Source: Bacteroidales bacterium | GTDB lineage: Bacteria > Bacteroidota > Bacteroidia > Bacteroidales > Paludibacteraceae | Assembly (NCBI GenBank): GCA_015061145.1 | Contig: SUXD01000004.1 | Span: 1 to 36,930 of the forward strand | Length of the DNA: 36,930 bases | Reading direction: 5' to 3' | Shown here: positions 18,401 through 26,060 of the stretch, one piece after another | Layout of the letters: each line of letters begins with the position of its first letter | Numbering within the stretch: the first letter of the stretch is position 1 | Translations under genes and position numbers: made by a program | The notes under the pieces: generated by a model | The model's input: only the letters and a program-made list of their open reading frames with translations | Told to the model about the DNA's origin: nothing | Database searches by the model: none

Positions 18401-21400
18401 TACCCTGGTTGTCGAGCGCAAATGTGATGTTCTCTTTCGAGTCATGCAAACCATTGTGAACGGTAACGCTTCCGCCACGCAACGGCACACGATCCAGCGC
18501 ACCCGACTGCGAATCGTTGTTGTAGTAATAGTCTTCATACGCCTCGGCCACGAATTGATACTTTCTGCCACCGTTATACACAGGATAGCCGAGCAAATAG
18601 TTGACCGTTCCGTCGGCCTGTTTTTCGTACAAATTGACAGAACCGATCAACGACGGGTCAATATTGCTTACCTCCATTGTCGGTTCGCCCAATCCATCGC
18701 GTTTGATGCCGTATACCAACTGGCTGAGACTTACCTGCATCGGCGTATGGTAAATGCGGTCGTACACGGCATTGTACTGTACGCTGTCGCCATCATACAA
18801 GTTATTTTCGATGTTGGACATATCGTATGTTCCCACCACGCCAATGACGTTGCCTTGAATATCTTTCTCGGTAACTGTAATCCGTTTGTCAGCCTTGCTA
18901 TAGACCGCCGATAATTTGCTCAACGAAGCGTTTGTCAAGTCGAATGTCTCGCTGCCTTGACCGCTGCCGAACAAAGTGGCGTAGCCTGTAGCGGTGGCTT
19001 GCACCACTTTGTATTTGACGGGGAACAAATCCACCGCGAACTCACCCGTTTCGGGGTCGGGGTGAACAATGATGCGCTTCTTTTCGAACAGCGTATGCGT
19101 ATCGCCTATCGTCTGCTGTATCGTGTCGCGACTCAAATCGTTGGGGTTGTGCACGAAATGCGCCGTGTTGTCGCCCTCGAGTTGCAACACCAGTTGCACA
19201 TTGTCGCCGAGGTTATTCTTACCCAAGCCGAACGCCTCGGGCAGGTCGCGTTGGTCGTTACCGCCGGCCACACGTCCCACCAGACGCACCTTCGTCTCGT
19301 CGTAGAAGCGCACACCGTCTAGAGGTTTGGTCAATGCAAAAGTATCTTTCTCGGACTCCACGCGCAGTATGCCTTCGCCCTCGAACGTATGTCCGGGTTT
19401 GAACACCTGCAACTTGCAGGGCTGGCTCTTCGTCACTGTCATCTCGAAATTACCGTCGATGCCCGAAGTAAGCGGCGTGTTGCCACGGCGCACGGTGTCG
19501 CCGTTGAGAAGGAACATTGCGCCAGCCACCGGTATGGTTGAGTTCTTGTACAGCACGCGACCCGTCAAGCGTGTCGATACGGTATTCTCGAAGTTGATGC
19601 CGCTTGCCACTGCATTCTGCGGCGACATTCCTATCGATGCGGTGGATGCAGAAGTGTTGTTGAACGAGAATATGCCGTACTGGTGAGTCGGCACCACCAC
19701 ATAACTGGTAGCGGCGTGTTCTTCACATTCGCAAGGAGCGTTATTTGTCATTGTAGAATAGAAATCATATTCATAATCTAATCCTCCCGTAATATAAGGT
19801 TTCATTATTATTCCACCAATACTAATATTATTAAGCCTATAGCGAGAATAATTCAACCTCAATGTAGAATGTTGCGTTATCTTAAACGTATTGATTGTCC
19901 CTGTATTAGAAATTTCAGTCATCGTAGTTTTTACCTCAATGACAGTTCCTTGTTTGTAGGTATAGGTGCCCCCTGGCAGGTTCGCCCAATCTCTCAATAC
20001 ATTTCCGTTAGCGTCCAGTACCCTTATCCATGTAAATGTTTCCGGCTGGTTGATGCTAAAATTGGATTCATATTCCACCTTTACCGTCGGGTCTTCGCAC
20101 GCCGAGCCAATATACTGCAAGCTGTCGAACTTGTACATACCCGTAGCGTCGGTGGTTATGCTCCGTATCACCGTTCCTACCGAGTCTTGCAAATTCACCG
20201 TCACGCCTGCCATACCCGTGTTGTCGGGCATCAGTATCGCACCGCTTATCTCGCCGTAAGGCGTACGCCAACCGATAGCGTCGGCGCTGTTGATTGTCAT
20301 TTTTCCATTACAATTGTAACGCGCCAGCACGGTGTATTCGTAATGCTTATTCGGCATAGCGTTGCGGTCGAAGTAACTGCTTTGCTGACTTACCACCAGC
20401 GTATCGGGCGATGCAGTGGAACCTTCCTCCTTGCGGAGCAGCACAAAGTCATCGTAGTTGTTGGTGTCAGTCTCCCAACGGAGCAATACGCCACCCTTCA
20501 TCGCCGTAGTGGCATCGCCCTGCGTAGCGGTAAAGTTACGCACCAAAGCGCCCTCGTCGAAATAGAGGCTCGGTCCCGTCAAGGCTATCGGTTGCAGCGA
20601 AACAGAATCTTGTACGCGCAAATCGGACTTCGACTGGTCAATGCGCACAGCGTATTTATAATGTGAACAAGCCTTATCGGCCACATCGGTGAACGAGGCT
20701 ATCCACGAGCCGTCTGGCTGACGCTTGATGCTGTCTTGCGGAATGACATACTCTTGCGTTTGTCCCGTTTCCTCTATTGTGCGTTGCAACACCAGATTGG
20801 CAGTACGATCCCACATGCAACGACCCAATTTAAGACTGCCATATTTTGCGACTATTTCATTATAAAGACTATCCTTAATATTATTCAACACCGTTTCTGT
20901 TATAAAATCACTTGCCGAAGCATCTCCTGCGGATTCCACCTTGATGCCGGTTATATATGCAACAAACCAACCATAGCCACCATGCCCTTCTGTATAAAAC
21001 GAAACCTTAGTATCACTTGAAACAGTGAAGTAGTGTTTCTTATTATTTTCTGTATCGGTATCGTATGTAATTGTTACTTTGGATAACAGAGGAACGGTGT
21101 ATTCCTTTGTATCAATAATGTCCTCATTATTAACGATTACATTGTTATCTGGGTCTACTATTGTAATTTTGGCACTGCTTGAAACAAAAAAATCCTTTGT
21201 AGCAATAACTTTGGTCGTATATTGTGGCACGCCATTTTTATATGATATGTTAAAGTCTGATTTTGGCGGAATTAAATAACGAACCTCTTTATTATCAAGT
21301 TTGAAATTGAAGTGCACCTTATGATTCTGCTCATAATCCGCATCTTTTATGTATGCCTCCTGCGTTTCTGCTAACGGAGCAAGAAAGTTGCTGTTGATTA

Positions 21401-22757
21401 GAGTGTCTGTTTGGGAAAATTCATTATCCCAGTTCCACATAGAAGCCGAAGCACGACGGATACGATAATATATAGGTATGCCAGGATTTTTGACTTTATC
21501 AGTAGTCATAATAAAATCCGCTGAATACACAGCCCTTCCTTCTGAATTATAAATATAACATCTTGGAGCCGTATATGACAGATTCAGCATACTATCTATC
21601 GCATAAGCATTGCCCGTCCATGTGGAGCGGTCGTTGTCGGTATAGGTGTAATGCCCTGATTCATCGCGCACCATCTGCTTGATGGCTATCTGCTTGGCAT
21701 CGCTGAAATCGGGTTTAAGGGCACGCTCTATTTGGAAGAAGTCGTAATCCATAATATCTTTAAGTTGAGGATTGCGTATGTTCCAACTGAGCACATTATT
21801 GCCCGTAAAAGTGCCCGTGGAATCCATCTCCTCGCGCGCGGCAAAGTCATAGATGCGGTGATATGGCGGAATATCTACTGCGATAGATCGTTTTGTGGTC
21901 ACATCCTCGGTATTCTGGTTGCGCCACATCTTGAAGGTGGCGTAGAACTGCTCTTGCACCGTATCTGTGGTCATCACATAGAGCGTACCGCCGCGATCGG
22001 AAAGAGTCTGCTCACGACTATCGTACTTGGTAGTGTAACTGACAGGGTCGTTGAACAACATAAACGGAATGGCGGCATAACCGTAGCCCGCAGGTCCGTT
22101 GTCGCTCACCTGATAGATGTACGGCGTATATAGTTGCGGAGTCATGATGTTTTGGTTGCCCGTGAAACCGCTGTATGTAGTGGTGGTTGTCATCGCATTA
22201 CCTTCAGTATAACTGCGACGGAACTTCGACACTATTTTTACCGAGAAATTTTTCTTGTCGAGTGCCTCGGGCGGATACCAGTCGAGCTCCAACATCGTCA
22301 CTTGCGGACAACCGTCATCCTCTTTCTGCGTAACAATAAGTTTTTCTGTCCATACTCCGTTATCGTTGACAAGATGATTGACACCGTTGGCCATAGAGGT
22401 AACAAGAATACTGCCCTGACCGATATTCAGTTTCAGATACGCCGTTCCTTTTTTTGTATCTTTCTTCTCATTTTCATCGTATCTGTCACTATGATAATAG
22501 GCTATAATCGTTTCCTGGCTGCCTACGGTATAGGAGATATAACTCTGATCGTAAGCGTAGTAGTCGTAACCTTTGCCATACGCCCATACAGGAATGACAA
22601 AATGCACTTTGTCCACACCCGCCGAATAGGCGTTGTAATGCTTGTCTCGTTCCAGATAATCGTTGGCACGCACCAACTGCGGCACTACAAAAAGCAAAGC
22701 TATAGCCAACATTGCTTTTAAATGTCTGCTGCATTTCATTAAAATGTGTCGTTTCAT
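12456..22757 (-). CDS. Giant multidomain T9SS cargo protein (3433 aa) with LamG domains
   Basis: The signal peptide spans about residues 1-32 (LKAMLAIALLFVVPQLVRAN). Domains I can see: fibronectin-like segments (about 290-490 and 750-823), carboxypeptidase-regulatory-like beta sandwiches (about 830-887, EISGAILMPDNTGMAGVTVN; and 1060-1130, TGRVLYKNSTIPVAGAMFLL), a Tyr/Ser/Gly-rich segment (about 1532-1627), an SbsA Ig-like domain (about 2273-2320), two LamG/concanavalin-like domains (about 2330-2503 and 2530-2686), another Ig-like segment (2690-2830), a BACON- or cadherin-like segment (2850-2920), two copies of a module shared with the next gene's lipoprotein (about 2920-3040 and 3252-3340) around a GWNWISMN region, and a T9SS type A sorting domain (about 3343-3433: VSVTPNPF, LPSGLYNAVV, IKLIKR). 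Secretion through T9SS and surface attachment are expected. No catalytic motif was recognised; an adhesin is a guess. An alternative start is Met7. It begins one base after the phosphatase stop. Confidence 0.9.
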   Translation of the reverse strand: MKRHILMKCSRHLKAMLAIALLFVVPQLVRANDYLERDKHYNAYSAGVDKVHFVIPVWAYGKGYDYYAYDQSYISYTVGSQETIIAYYHSDRYDENEKKDTKKGTAYLKLNIGQGSILVTSMANGVNHLVNDNGVWTEKLIVTQKEDDGCPQVTMLELDWYPPEALDKKNFSVKIVSKFRRSYTEGNAMTTTTTYSGFTGNQNIMTPQLYTPYIYQVSDNGPAGYGYAAIPFMLFNDPVSYTTKYDSREQTLSDRGGTLYVMTTDTVQEQFYATFKMWRNQNTEDVTTKRSIAVDIPPYHRIYDFAAREEMDSTGTFTGNNVLSWNIRNPQLKDIMDYDFFQIERALKPDFSDAKQIAIKQMVRDESGHYTYTDNDRSTWTGNAYAIDSMLNLSYTAPRCYIYNSEGRAVYSADFIMTTDKVKNPGIPIYYRIRRASASMWNWDNEFSQTDTLINSNFLAPLAETQEAYIKDADYEQNHKVHFNFKLDNKEVRYLIPPKSDFNISYKNGVPQYTTKVIATKDFFVSSSAKITIVDPDNNVIVNNEDIIDTKEYTVPLLSKVTITYDTDTENNKKHYFTVSSDTKVSFYTEGHGGYGWFVAYITGIKVESAGDASASDFITETVLNNIKDSLYNEIVAKYGSLKLGRCMWDRTANLVLQRTIEETGQTQEYVIPQDSIKRQPDGSWIASFTDVADKACSHYKYAVRIDQSKSDLRVQDSVSLQPIALTGPSLYFDEGALVRNFTATQGDATTAMKGGVLLRWETDTNNYDDFVLLRKEEGSTASPDTLVVSQQSSYFDRNAMPNKHYEYTVLARYNCNGKMTINSADAIGWRTPYGEISGAILMPDNTGMAGVTVNLQDSVGTVIRSITTDATGMYKFDSLQYIGSACEDPTVKVEYESNFSINQPETFTWIRVLDANGNVLRDWANLPGGTYTYKQGTVIEVKTTMTEISNTGTINTFKITQHSTLRLNYSRYRLNNISIGGIIMKPYITGGLDYEYDFYSTMTNNAPCECEEHAATSYVVVPTHQYGIFSFNNTSASTASIGMSPQNAVASGINFENTVSTRLTGRVLYKNSTIPVAGAMFLLNGDTVRRGNTPLTSGIDGNFEMTVTKSQPCKLQVFKPGHTFEGEGILRVESEKDTFALTKPLDGVRFYDETKVRLVGRVAGGNDQRDLPEAFGLGKNNLGDNVQLVLQLEGDNTAHFVHNPNDLSRDTIQQTIGDTHTLFEKKRIIVHPDPETGEFAVDLFPVKYKVVQATATGYATLFGSGQGSETFDLTNASLSKLSAVYSKADKRITVTEKDIQGNVIGVVGTYDMSNIENNLYDGDSVQYNAVYDRIYHTPMQVSLSQLVYGIKRDGLGEPTMEVSNIDPSLIGSVNLYEKQADGTVNYLLGYPVYNGGRKYQFVAEAYEDYYYNNDSQSGALDRVPLRGGSVTVHNGLHDSKENITFALDNQGTNQNIWLMVDNIDATNSGTTALRTLSISLEQEGNTVETNRYEAYIAGTVIQEKDLRSTEEDIVLLDIIRDPGGAGSSAWVEAGSTYSYSYREKYSWEVGVTIGIKYGLNVSMDVGMVSAPQGAGSYQGSTFTTSKQLNLPIPITHSWDWGYQYDYSITTTDRISTSSSSTPKGVGAMADVFFGTTISQVSGKAKTIAIIGDSLYRMRKPAIDAGMMKVLAQGEKDGKPYYLVTGQKIVLGSTLGNTFAYSQHYILNTLLPEIGLERQNLLMNFKNLQEAKDAANAQGDAVYWYHPEGIVGISDTLPDGYYTMVTPDDDRVYNDRVAALDNMLLKWISILYQNEKEKVVAISSPSKEIGTYSVSYGATMSHTDAYTASSNYNEMPQGGGLILYEAEKTGTQIGQSVLNNLINNLKDFWDSRNGSTFGQAAIDALYDYQHTEDDDGSDRMKTGQELGTVSNTSKFSFEFEPVFDFESDDRQSDTKTIKKSAGFNIVSDPDGDITVSCYRVEYSQWAEDSEFIRENASVPDDEDNLYGSYVFFTQTGATYCPHEEAERTNFYNKGTFIGNNTQWIVKPEMTADTYEITNVQPQNSAYFQVTLMNNSEVDAGVANQGHPMTLMLNGASNPNGAIVKVDGMPLTQGISYWVVPGKPITKTVRIQRGLVDDYENLQLMLYPSECMKTNTTMNLSVHFLPVSSDVNIAMPRPNWIMNTLSSHDSVGYYIPVDIDGFDIHHKNFDHIEFQYKLSTESEEMWVNQCSFYASDSLYNLATGNKAMIENGRIVPFRFYGERDPMEQRYDLRAVSFCRYGSGFVTKSSPVISGVKDTRPPRVFGEPEPVNAILGVGDNLMLRFNEPIAGNYLDEDNNFQIKGVTNATGITTAASVHFDGSDESYAISQVSRSLSNRSFTLDMLVKPSVTNKEQVFFEHGTDGNGVRFGLTADNRLMLGLGTLQIYSKPLETMLEFTRVCVTYNHENNEIRFFAGTQDVTDPNAIQLPAGATYDVSAPLVFGRGLDGNMLELRLWSKALTQEEVAATHLHYLTGYELELVAYYQMAEGQGTALADKAGGATLTLHGASWSLPKGISLAIAKDERVQLNGNLLGRSKVYDETLMLWFRPTSGTGDVFSAGRVNDSIGTLLRIVEGNLVLHSDKLVTSVGQITDNDWHHFVLAVNRTYNNVSAFVDGKMTASFNATELAGISGAMYFGGNGFEGNVDEFIIFEQALPKILIEEYGNHSPAGDEMGLMAYLPFEEQKQNANGVLELVFSPNDQRIFKDSNGNIIDKVVPLIVESNQSYMADKAVYAPVIGNALLTTLNFDWAFNQDELLINLKMQDREINKQTVVVTVRDVEDLNGNPMPSPVMWVAYVDRNSLIWENRTIELWQLYGEEYADDYNYYDMRIINNSGKRHQFTIESLPDWLTVNQQYGTIQPIDDYTVRFTYNTSLPVGEYTDMIYVTDENGLSEPLKVIFHVVAFCPWEEVDKGKYDNSMSVRGQVLIETEKGQEIDTNNEDVIAVFVGGELVGMTKNSFDNATNKSNVYLTVYGNKAMEGKQLSFKLWQASTGKVYTLTPSASLFYANNTLPGYAPETPIVLSANEGEVQRIDLQKGWNWISMNLFPWNARLNSMFTVAQGFKPGDLVKSPSEQQFAEFSLKNDSYAWEGTLKYPDYHYMYMVRANQYIPVDIEGKALTTSQRQLSLYNSWNSVPYLLDKPLPVREALADYFDKATVGDVIKSKDAVAVFTENGRWEGSLQTMYPGQGYLLRRLGKQAVTFTYYDTHSSKLTQSAQTLPENIVEFTNPDVGTNMTLIAKVKANEPITATSRVLAYVGNDLAGIMRPQMIDGDTLVLLTVSADKADQVSFRLEDSGEHIGSTRQMFAYVPDAHLGTLKEPIILDFTGENGVSVTPNPFSDHVEFHITVKLSEESSENSVNIRIYSTSGALVEEFDIMQPESEQTLIWNNCESLPSGLYNAVVNINGEISTIKLIKR

Positions 22758-22758
22758 A

Positions 22759-23571
22759 TTATTTCGTTTTTATTATTGTTTTCTGACTGCATTCATTTGC
22801 TGCCGGCACTTCGGCAGTATACTTATTTTTGCCTGATACGGCAGTGAGTCTTGCATATTCTGCCTTGGCCGCCTCCATCTGCTCACGAAATGCCGACGAT
22901 GTCTGCAAGGCTGCATAAGCTATGCTGGCCGCCGCACGACTCACATCTACATCGCTTTGCCAATGCGCTCCCTCAATGACACGGCTCTCGCCATACATCC
23001 AGCCACGGGCAAAAATTGTATCCGCCCGCTCGGGGGCTATTTCGGCCAGCAGCAGGGCTGTCACCCATCCGCGCATTGTATGTCCCGACGGATAAGAGCC
23101 TTCACCGCGCACTTCGTCCTCCTTGTCGGGCGACAGCAGATGCTCGCCATACATCTCAAACGGACGCAGCCGATGGTAATAAGCCTTCGGCGCTACACGC
23201 ATCTGGTCGGCAGTGACGATACTTGTTTTCAGAAGTTTCCATATTTCTGGTGTGCCAAGTTGCGAAATCTGCAGTCCGAAAGGCTCGCTGAACTCGGCAA
23301 ACAAAGCTTCGAAAGTCCATACGGCATCACGCTGGGCGATGGCAGCCCGCTCAGGATTGAGCCGCTGCTGCTTCCCCCACTGATAGCGCACCACATCGTT
23401 GGCAAATTCCGGGCTGTCGAATGCCGGCGGCGCCGGAAGGCATTTAATCAAATCGGGCAACTGACTGACAGGCATATAGGGCTGCACTTTCTGCGCACAC
23501 AGCTCGCCCGCCATACAGAACATCCCACAAAAAAGTAATAGGAATATCCGTACGAACGACATCTTTTTCAT
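22759..23571 (-). CDS. Periplasmic PAP2 / class A non-specific acid phosphatase
   Basis: The 270-residue protein has a signal peptide (MKKMSFVRIFLLLFCGMFC, probable cleavage after ELCA) and all three parts of the PAP2/class A acid phosphatase site: KAYYHRLRP (K-x6-RP, near 129-137), GSYPSGHT (near 157-164) and SRVIEGAHWQSD (SR-x5-H-x3-D, near 196-207). The second His is the expected nucleophile. The lack of transmembrane helices apart from the signal and the GSYPSGHT form point to a soluble PhoN-like enzyme that removes phosphate from organic monoesters in the periplasm, rather than a membrane lipid phosphatase. The frame runs 37 codons upstream, but the signal peptide places the start at 23571. 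It is the first gene of the operon with the giant protein, one base before it. Why a phosphatase is coupled to that protein is unknown. Confidence 0.92.
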   Translation of the reverse strand: MKKMSFVRIFLLLFCGMFCMAGELCAQKVQPYMPVSQLPDLIKCLPAPPAFDSPEFANDVVRYQWGKQQRLNPERAAIAQRDAVWTFEALFAEFSEPFGLQISQLGTPEIWKLLKTSIVTADQMRVAPKAYYHRLRPFEMYGEHLLSPDKEDEVRGEGSYPSGHTMRGWVTALLLAEIAPERADTIFARGWMYGESRVIEGAHWQSDVDVSRAAASIAYAALQTSSAFREQMEAAKAEYARLTAVSGKNKYTAEVPAANECSQKTIIKTK

Positions 23572-23906
23572 AAAAAACTTTTTAAATGGATAAACAATTG
23601 AAACGCAGGGAATACCCGCAAGAAAGGAACGCCATGAGGATTCATGACTACAATTAGCCCATATTTCATATTTCCCTTCCATACAAAAAAATTAACCGAT
23701 ATATCCCCTTTGCATGCAAAGGAGACTTGTCAATCTAATTTCTGAAGATGGTACAGCGCCCGTCTTCAACACTATGGAACATTGAGGATTTTGAGGATTC
23801 TCGGTTTGTTCGCTATGTTAGAATATCGTAATTTTTTTGTAAAATTACACAAACTACACTGATGTGCAAATTTTTTAAGTTTTTTTTTTTCTTTTTAGCG
23901 ATTTTT
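23572..23906. other. Non-coding region upstream of the phosphatase/giant-protein operon
   Basis: This 335-base stretch separates the end of the ABC exporter operon from the phosphatase start; both are on the minus strand. It holds a perfect palindrome at 23707-23722, a hairpin at 23743-23768 (TGAAGATGG with CCGTCTTCA, one mismatch) and an AT-rich hairpin at 23828-23848 (GTAATTTT with AAAATTAC) that could end the ABC operon transcript. I found no exact TAnnTTTG element on the minus strand. Confidence 0.6.
23707..23722. promoter_or_regulatory. Perfect 16-base palindrome, possible operator
   Basis: CCTTTGCATGCAAAGG is fully symmetric and lies about 136 bases upstream of the phosphatase ATG, the first gene of the giant-protein operon. 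It has no following T-run close by, so a protein-binding site is more likely than a terminator. The binding protein is unknown. Confidence 0.45.
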
Positions 23907-24992
23907 TCATTTGCTGTTTTTCTTATAGCTCAATACAGCCCAGATTCCCATAATGACTCCTATGCACAAAAGAGCGAGCACCTGATGTGCAATGGATTGG
24001 AAATCGCCACCACGCACAAAGACTGTACGGATAGCGTCAACAAAATAATGCATAGGATTGACATAGGTAGTCAGGTACGCCCATGATGGCATTGAATGTG
24101 CAGGAGTGAATATGCCGCTGAGCAATAACAGGCAAACGACAAAAAACCACATTACAAAAATCGCTTGCTGCATCGTATCGGAATAGTTGGAAACTACTAA
24201 TCCGAATGATGAGAAAAAAAGAGCCAGCAGTAAAGAAAGCACATATACACAAAACAAAGGGCCTGCACAAGTTATGCCATAAAGCGCCCATGCCAGCAAT
24301 AGACAGACTGTGATGACAAAGAGCGCAATGAGCCAATAAGGAATCATTTTGGCGAAAATAAATGACCATTTTGAAACTGGTGTCACATTTATCTGCTCAA
24401 TTGTTCCCGACTCTTTTTCCCCTACAATGTTCAAAGTAGGCAGAAAACCTGTCATCAGCATCATTACTATGGCAAACAAAGCAGGAATCATATAAAGTTT
24501 ATAATTTTGATGCTTGTTGTACAGCAATAAAGCCGACACGTTTGACTGAACGTCATACAATGGGGAGGCGTGTGATACCACAATTTGCGACAGATAGGCA
24601 CTGCCCATCGAGCCTTTTGTTCCATTGACAGCATTCGCGGCAATCAGCACTTGCGTACGATTTCCCGAATTCATGTCACGACCATAGTTTTGCGGTATAA
24701 CCATCACAATGTCAGCAATGCCTCGTTCAATTTCCTTGACCGCTGAATTGTATGAAGATTTTTGACCATTGAAAATAAAATAACGACTTGCCTCTATGTC
24801 ATGCACAAGTTGTTGGGAGAAAGCCGAGCGGTCGTTATCCACCACATCTACCACCACATTTTTCACCTCCATATTCATCACCCACGGAATGACGCACATG
24901 ATGACTATGGGAAACATAACAATGAGACGAGGCAGAAAAGCATTGCGCCGTATCTGCAAGAACTCCTTTTGTATGAGATATTTCAGTGCCAT
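23907..24992 (-). CDS. ABC-2 type transporter permease (YbhR-like)
   Basis: The 361-residue permease begins MALKYLIQKEFLQIRRN. It has an N-terminal TM helix (LIVMFPIVIMCVIPWVM), a large extracytoplasmic domain (about 45-170) and five more TM helices between about 175 and 355. This is the layout of ABC-2 permeases such as YbhR/YbhS and YhhJ. A GTG at 25001 overlapping the upstream stop could also serve as start, but the ATG at 24992 fits the family N-terminus. It is the last of five genes in the exporter operon and probably forms a heterodimer with the product of the preceding permease gene, powered by the dual ATPase. The likely role is export of drugs or toxic compounds. Confidence 0.92.
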   Translation of the reverse strand: MALKYLIQKEFLQIRRNAFLPRLIVMFPIVIMCVIPWVMNMEVKNVVVDVVDNDRSAFSQQLVHDIEASRYFIFNGQKSSYNSAVKEIERGIADIVMVIPQNYGRDMNSGNRTQVLIAANAVNGTKGSMGSAYLSQIVVSHASPLYDVQSNVSALLLYNKHQNYKLYMIPALFAIVMMLMTGFLPTLNIVGEKESGTIEQINVTPVSKWSFIFAKMIPYWLIALFVITVCLLLAWALYGITCAGPLFCVYVLSLLLALFFSSFGLVVSNYSDTMQQAIFVMWFFVVCLLLLSGIFTPAHSMPSWAYLTTYVNPMHYFVDAIRTVFVRGGDFQSIAHQVLALLCIGVIMGIWAVLSYKKNSK

Positions 24993-24997
24993 AAGGT

Positions 24998-26056
24998 TCA
25001 CTCCATTCTTTTATTAAATTTCACGAGGGCGATGGTCAGAAACAAAGCTGTCATCCCCAGAAGAATCAACATTTCTTTCATTATTGCGCCCATACCGACG
25101 CCCATAATCATCAATTTACGCATCGCATCAATATAATAACGAGGAGGCATCAAGGCTGAAATCCATTGTAAGATTTCTGGCATTGACTCCACGGGGAACA
25201 TCATGCCCGACAGCATAACGACAGGCATCAGCAACACCATGGCCGACATCAGCAAAGCCACAAGTTGCGTTTGGGCAATATTTGATATGAGCAACCCCAA
25301 CGAAAGAGCTAATAAAATATAAATCACACTTACTGCAAGAATCAGCAACAGAGAACCTTGCAACGGAACTGCAAGTACAAAGCGCGCCATTAGCAGAATG
25401 ACGATAAGGATAAAAAACGCAAGCACCAAATAAGGGATTGCTTTGGCTATTATTACCATTAACGGGCGGACTGGCGAGACAAGCAGCACCTCCATTGTCC
25501 CCTTCTCCTTCTCTCTCACAATAGAAATGGAAGTCATCATGGCACAAATGAGCATCAACAGCATTCCCATAATGGCTGGGACAAAGTTATAAGCTGATTT
25601 CATCTGCGGATTATAAAGCATTTTAGCGTTCACCAATCCTCCGCCATGATTCAGAATGACACTTGTAGCATAATTAATCCATTGCCGCGCCATATTTGGG
25701 TCGGCCCCATCAACGATAAACTGCATTCCCGTATGCTTGGAAGCGAAATCATCTGCAAACACTACAGCCATGTCAGCTTTTTGGTTTCGAATCATCTGCT
25801 CTGCCTCTTTAGGAACAGAAACAACGGCAACTATCTCGAAATATTCCGAAGCAGACAAACGCTCAACAACGGCTTGCGTTAAGTGGTCAATTTGCGAAAC
25901 GACAATCACTGTCCGCACATTCTTCACATCTGTTGATATGGCAAATCCGAATATCAACATCATCATAATTGGCATTCCGAAAAGTATCAGCATCGTACGC
26001 TTATCACGCACGATGTGCTTCGCTTCTTTGATAACAAATGAAATGAACTGTTTCAT
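24998..26056 (-). CDS. ABC-2 type transporter permease (YbhS-like)
   Basis: The 352-residue permease starts MKQFISFVIKEAKHIVRD and continues RTMLILFGMPIMMMLIFGFA as TM1. A periplasmic domain follows (about 45-170), then five TM helices. The motif SIVREKEKGTMEVLLVSPV in the first cytoplasmic loop is characteristic of ABC-2 permeases. The open frame reaches 17 codons upstream into the ATPase gene, but the chosen ATG lies five codons before the clear IKEAKHI helix and leaves a 4-base gap to the ATPase stop. It is the likely partner of the following permease, and the pair is more alike in layout than in sequence. Confidence 0.93.
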   Translation of the reverse strand: MKQFISFVIKEAKHIVRDKRTMLILFGMPIMMMLIFGFAISTDVKNVRTVIVVSQIDHLTQAVVERLSASEYFEIVAVVSVPKEAEQMIRNQKADMAVVFADDFASKHTGMQFIVDGADPNMARQWINYATSVILNHGGGLVNAKMLYNPQMKSAYNFVPAIMGMLLMLICAMMTSISIVREKEKGTMEVLLVSPVRPLMVIIAKAIPYLVLAFFILIVILLMARFVLAVPLQGSLLLILAVSVIYILLALSLGLLISNIAQTQLVALLMSAMVLLMPVVMLSGMMFPVESMPEILQWISALMPPRYYIDAMRKLMIMGVGMGAIMKEMLILLGMTALFLTIALVKFNKRME

Positions 26057-26060
26057 ACGC

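Noticed and set aside
23743-23768. Terminator of the ABC exporter operon
   Set aside because: The stem has a mismatch and no T-run on the minus strand, and it is about 140 bases after the last stop codon.
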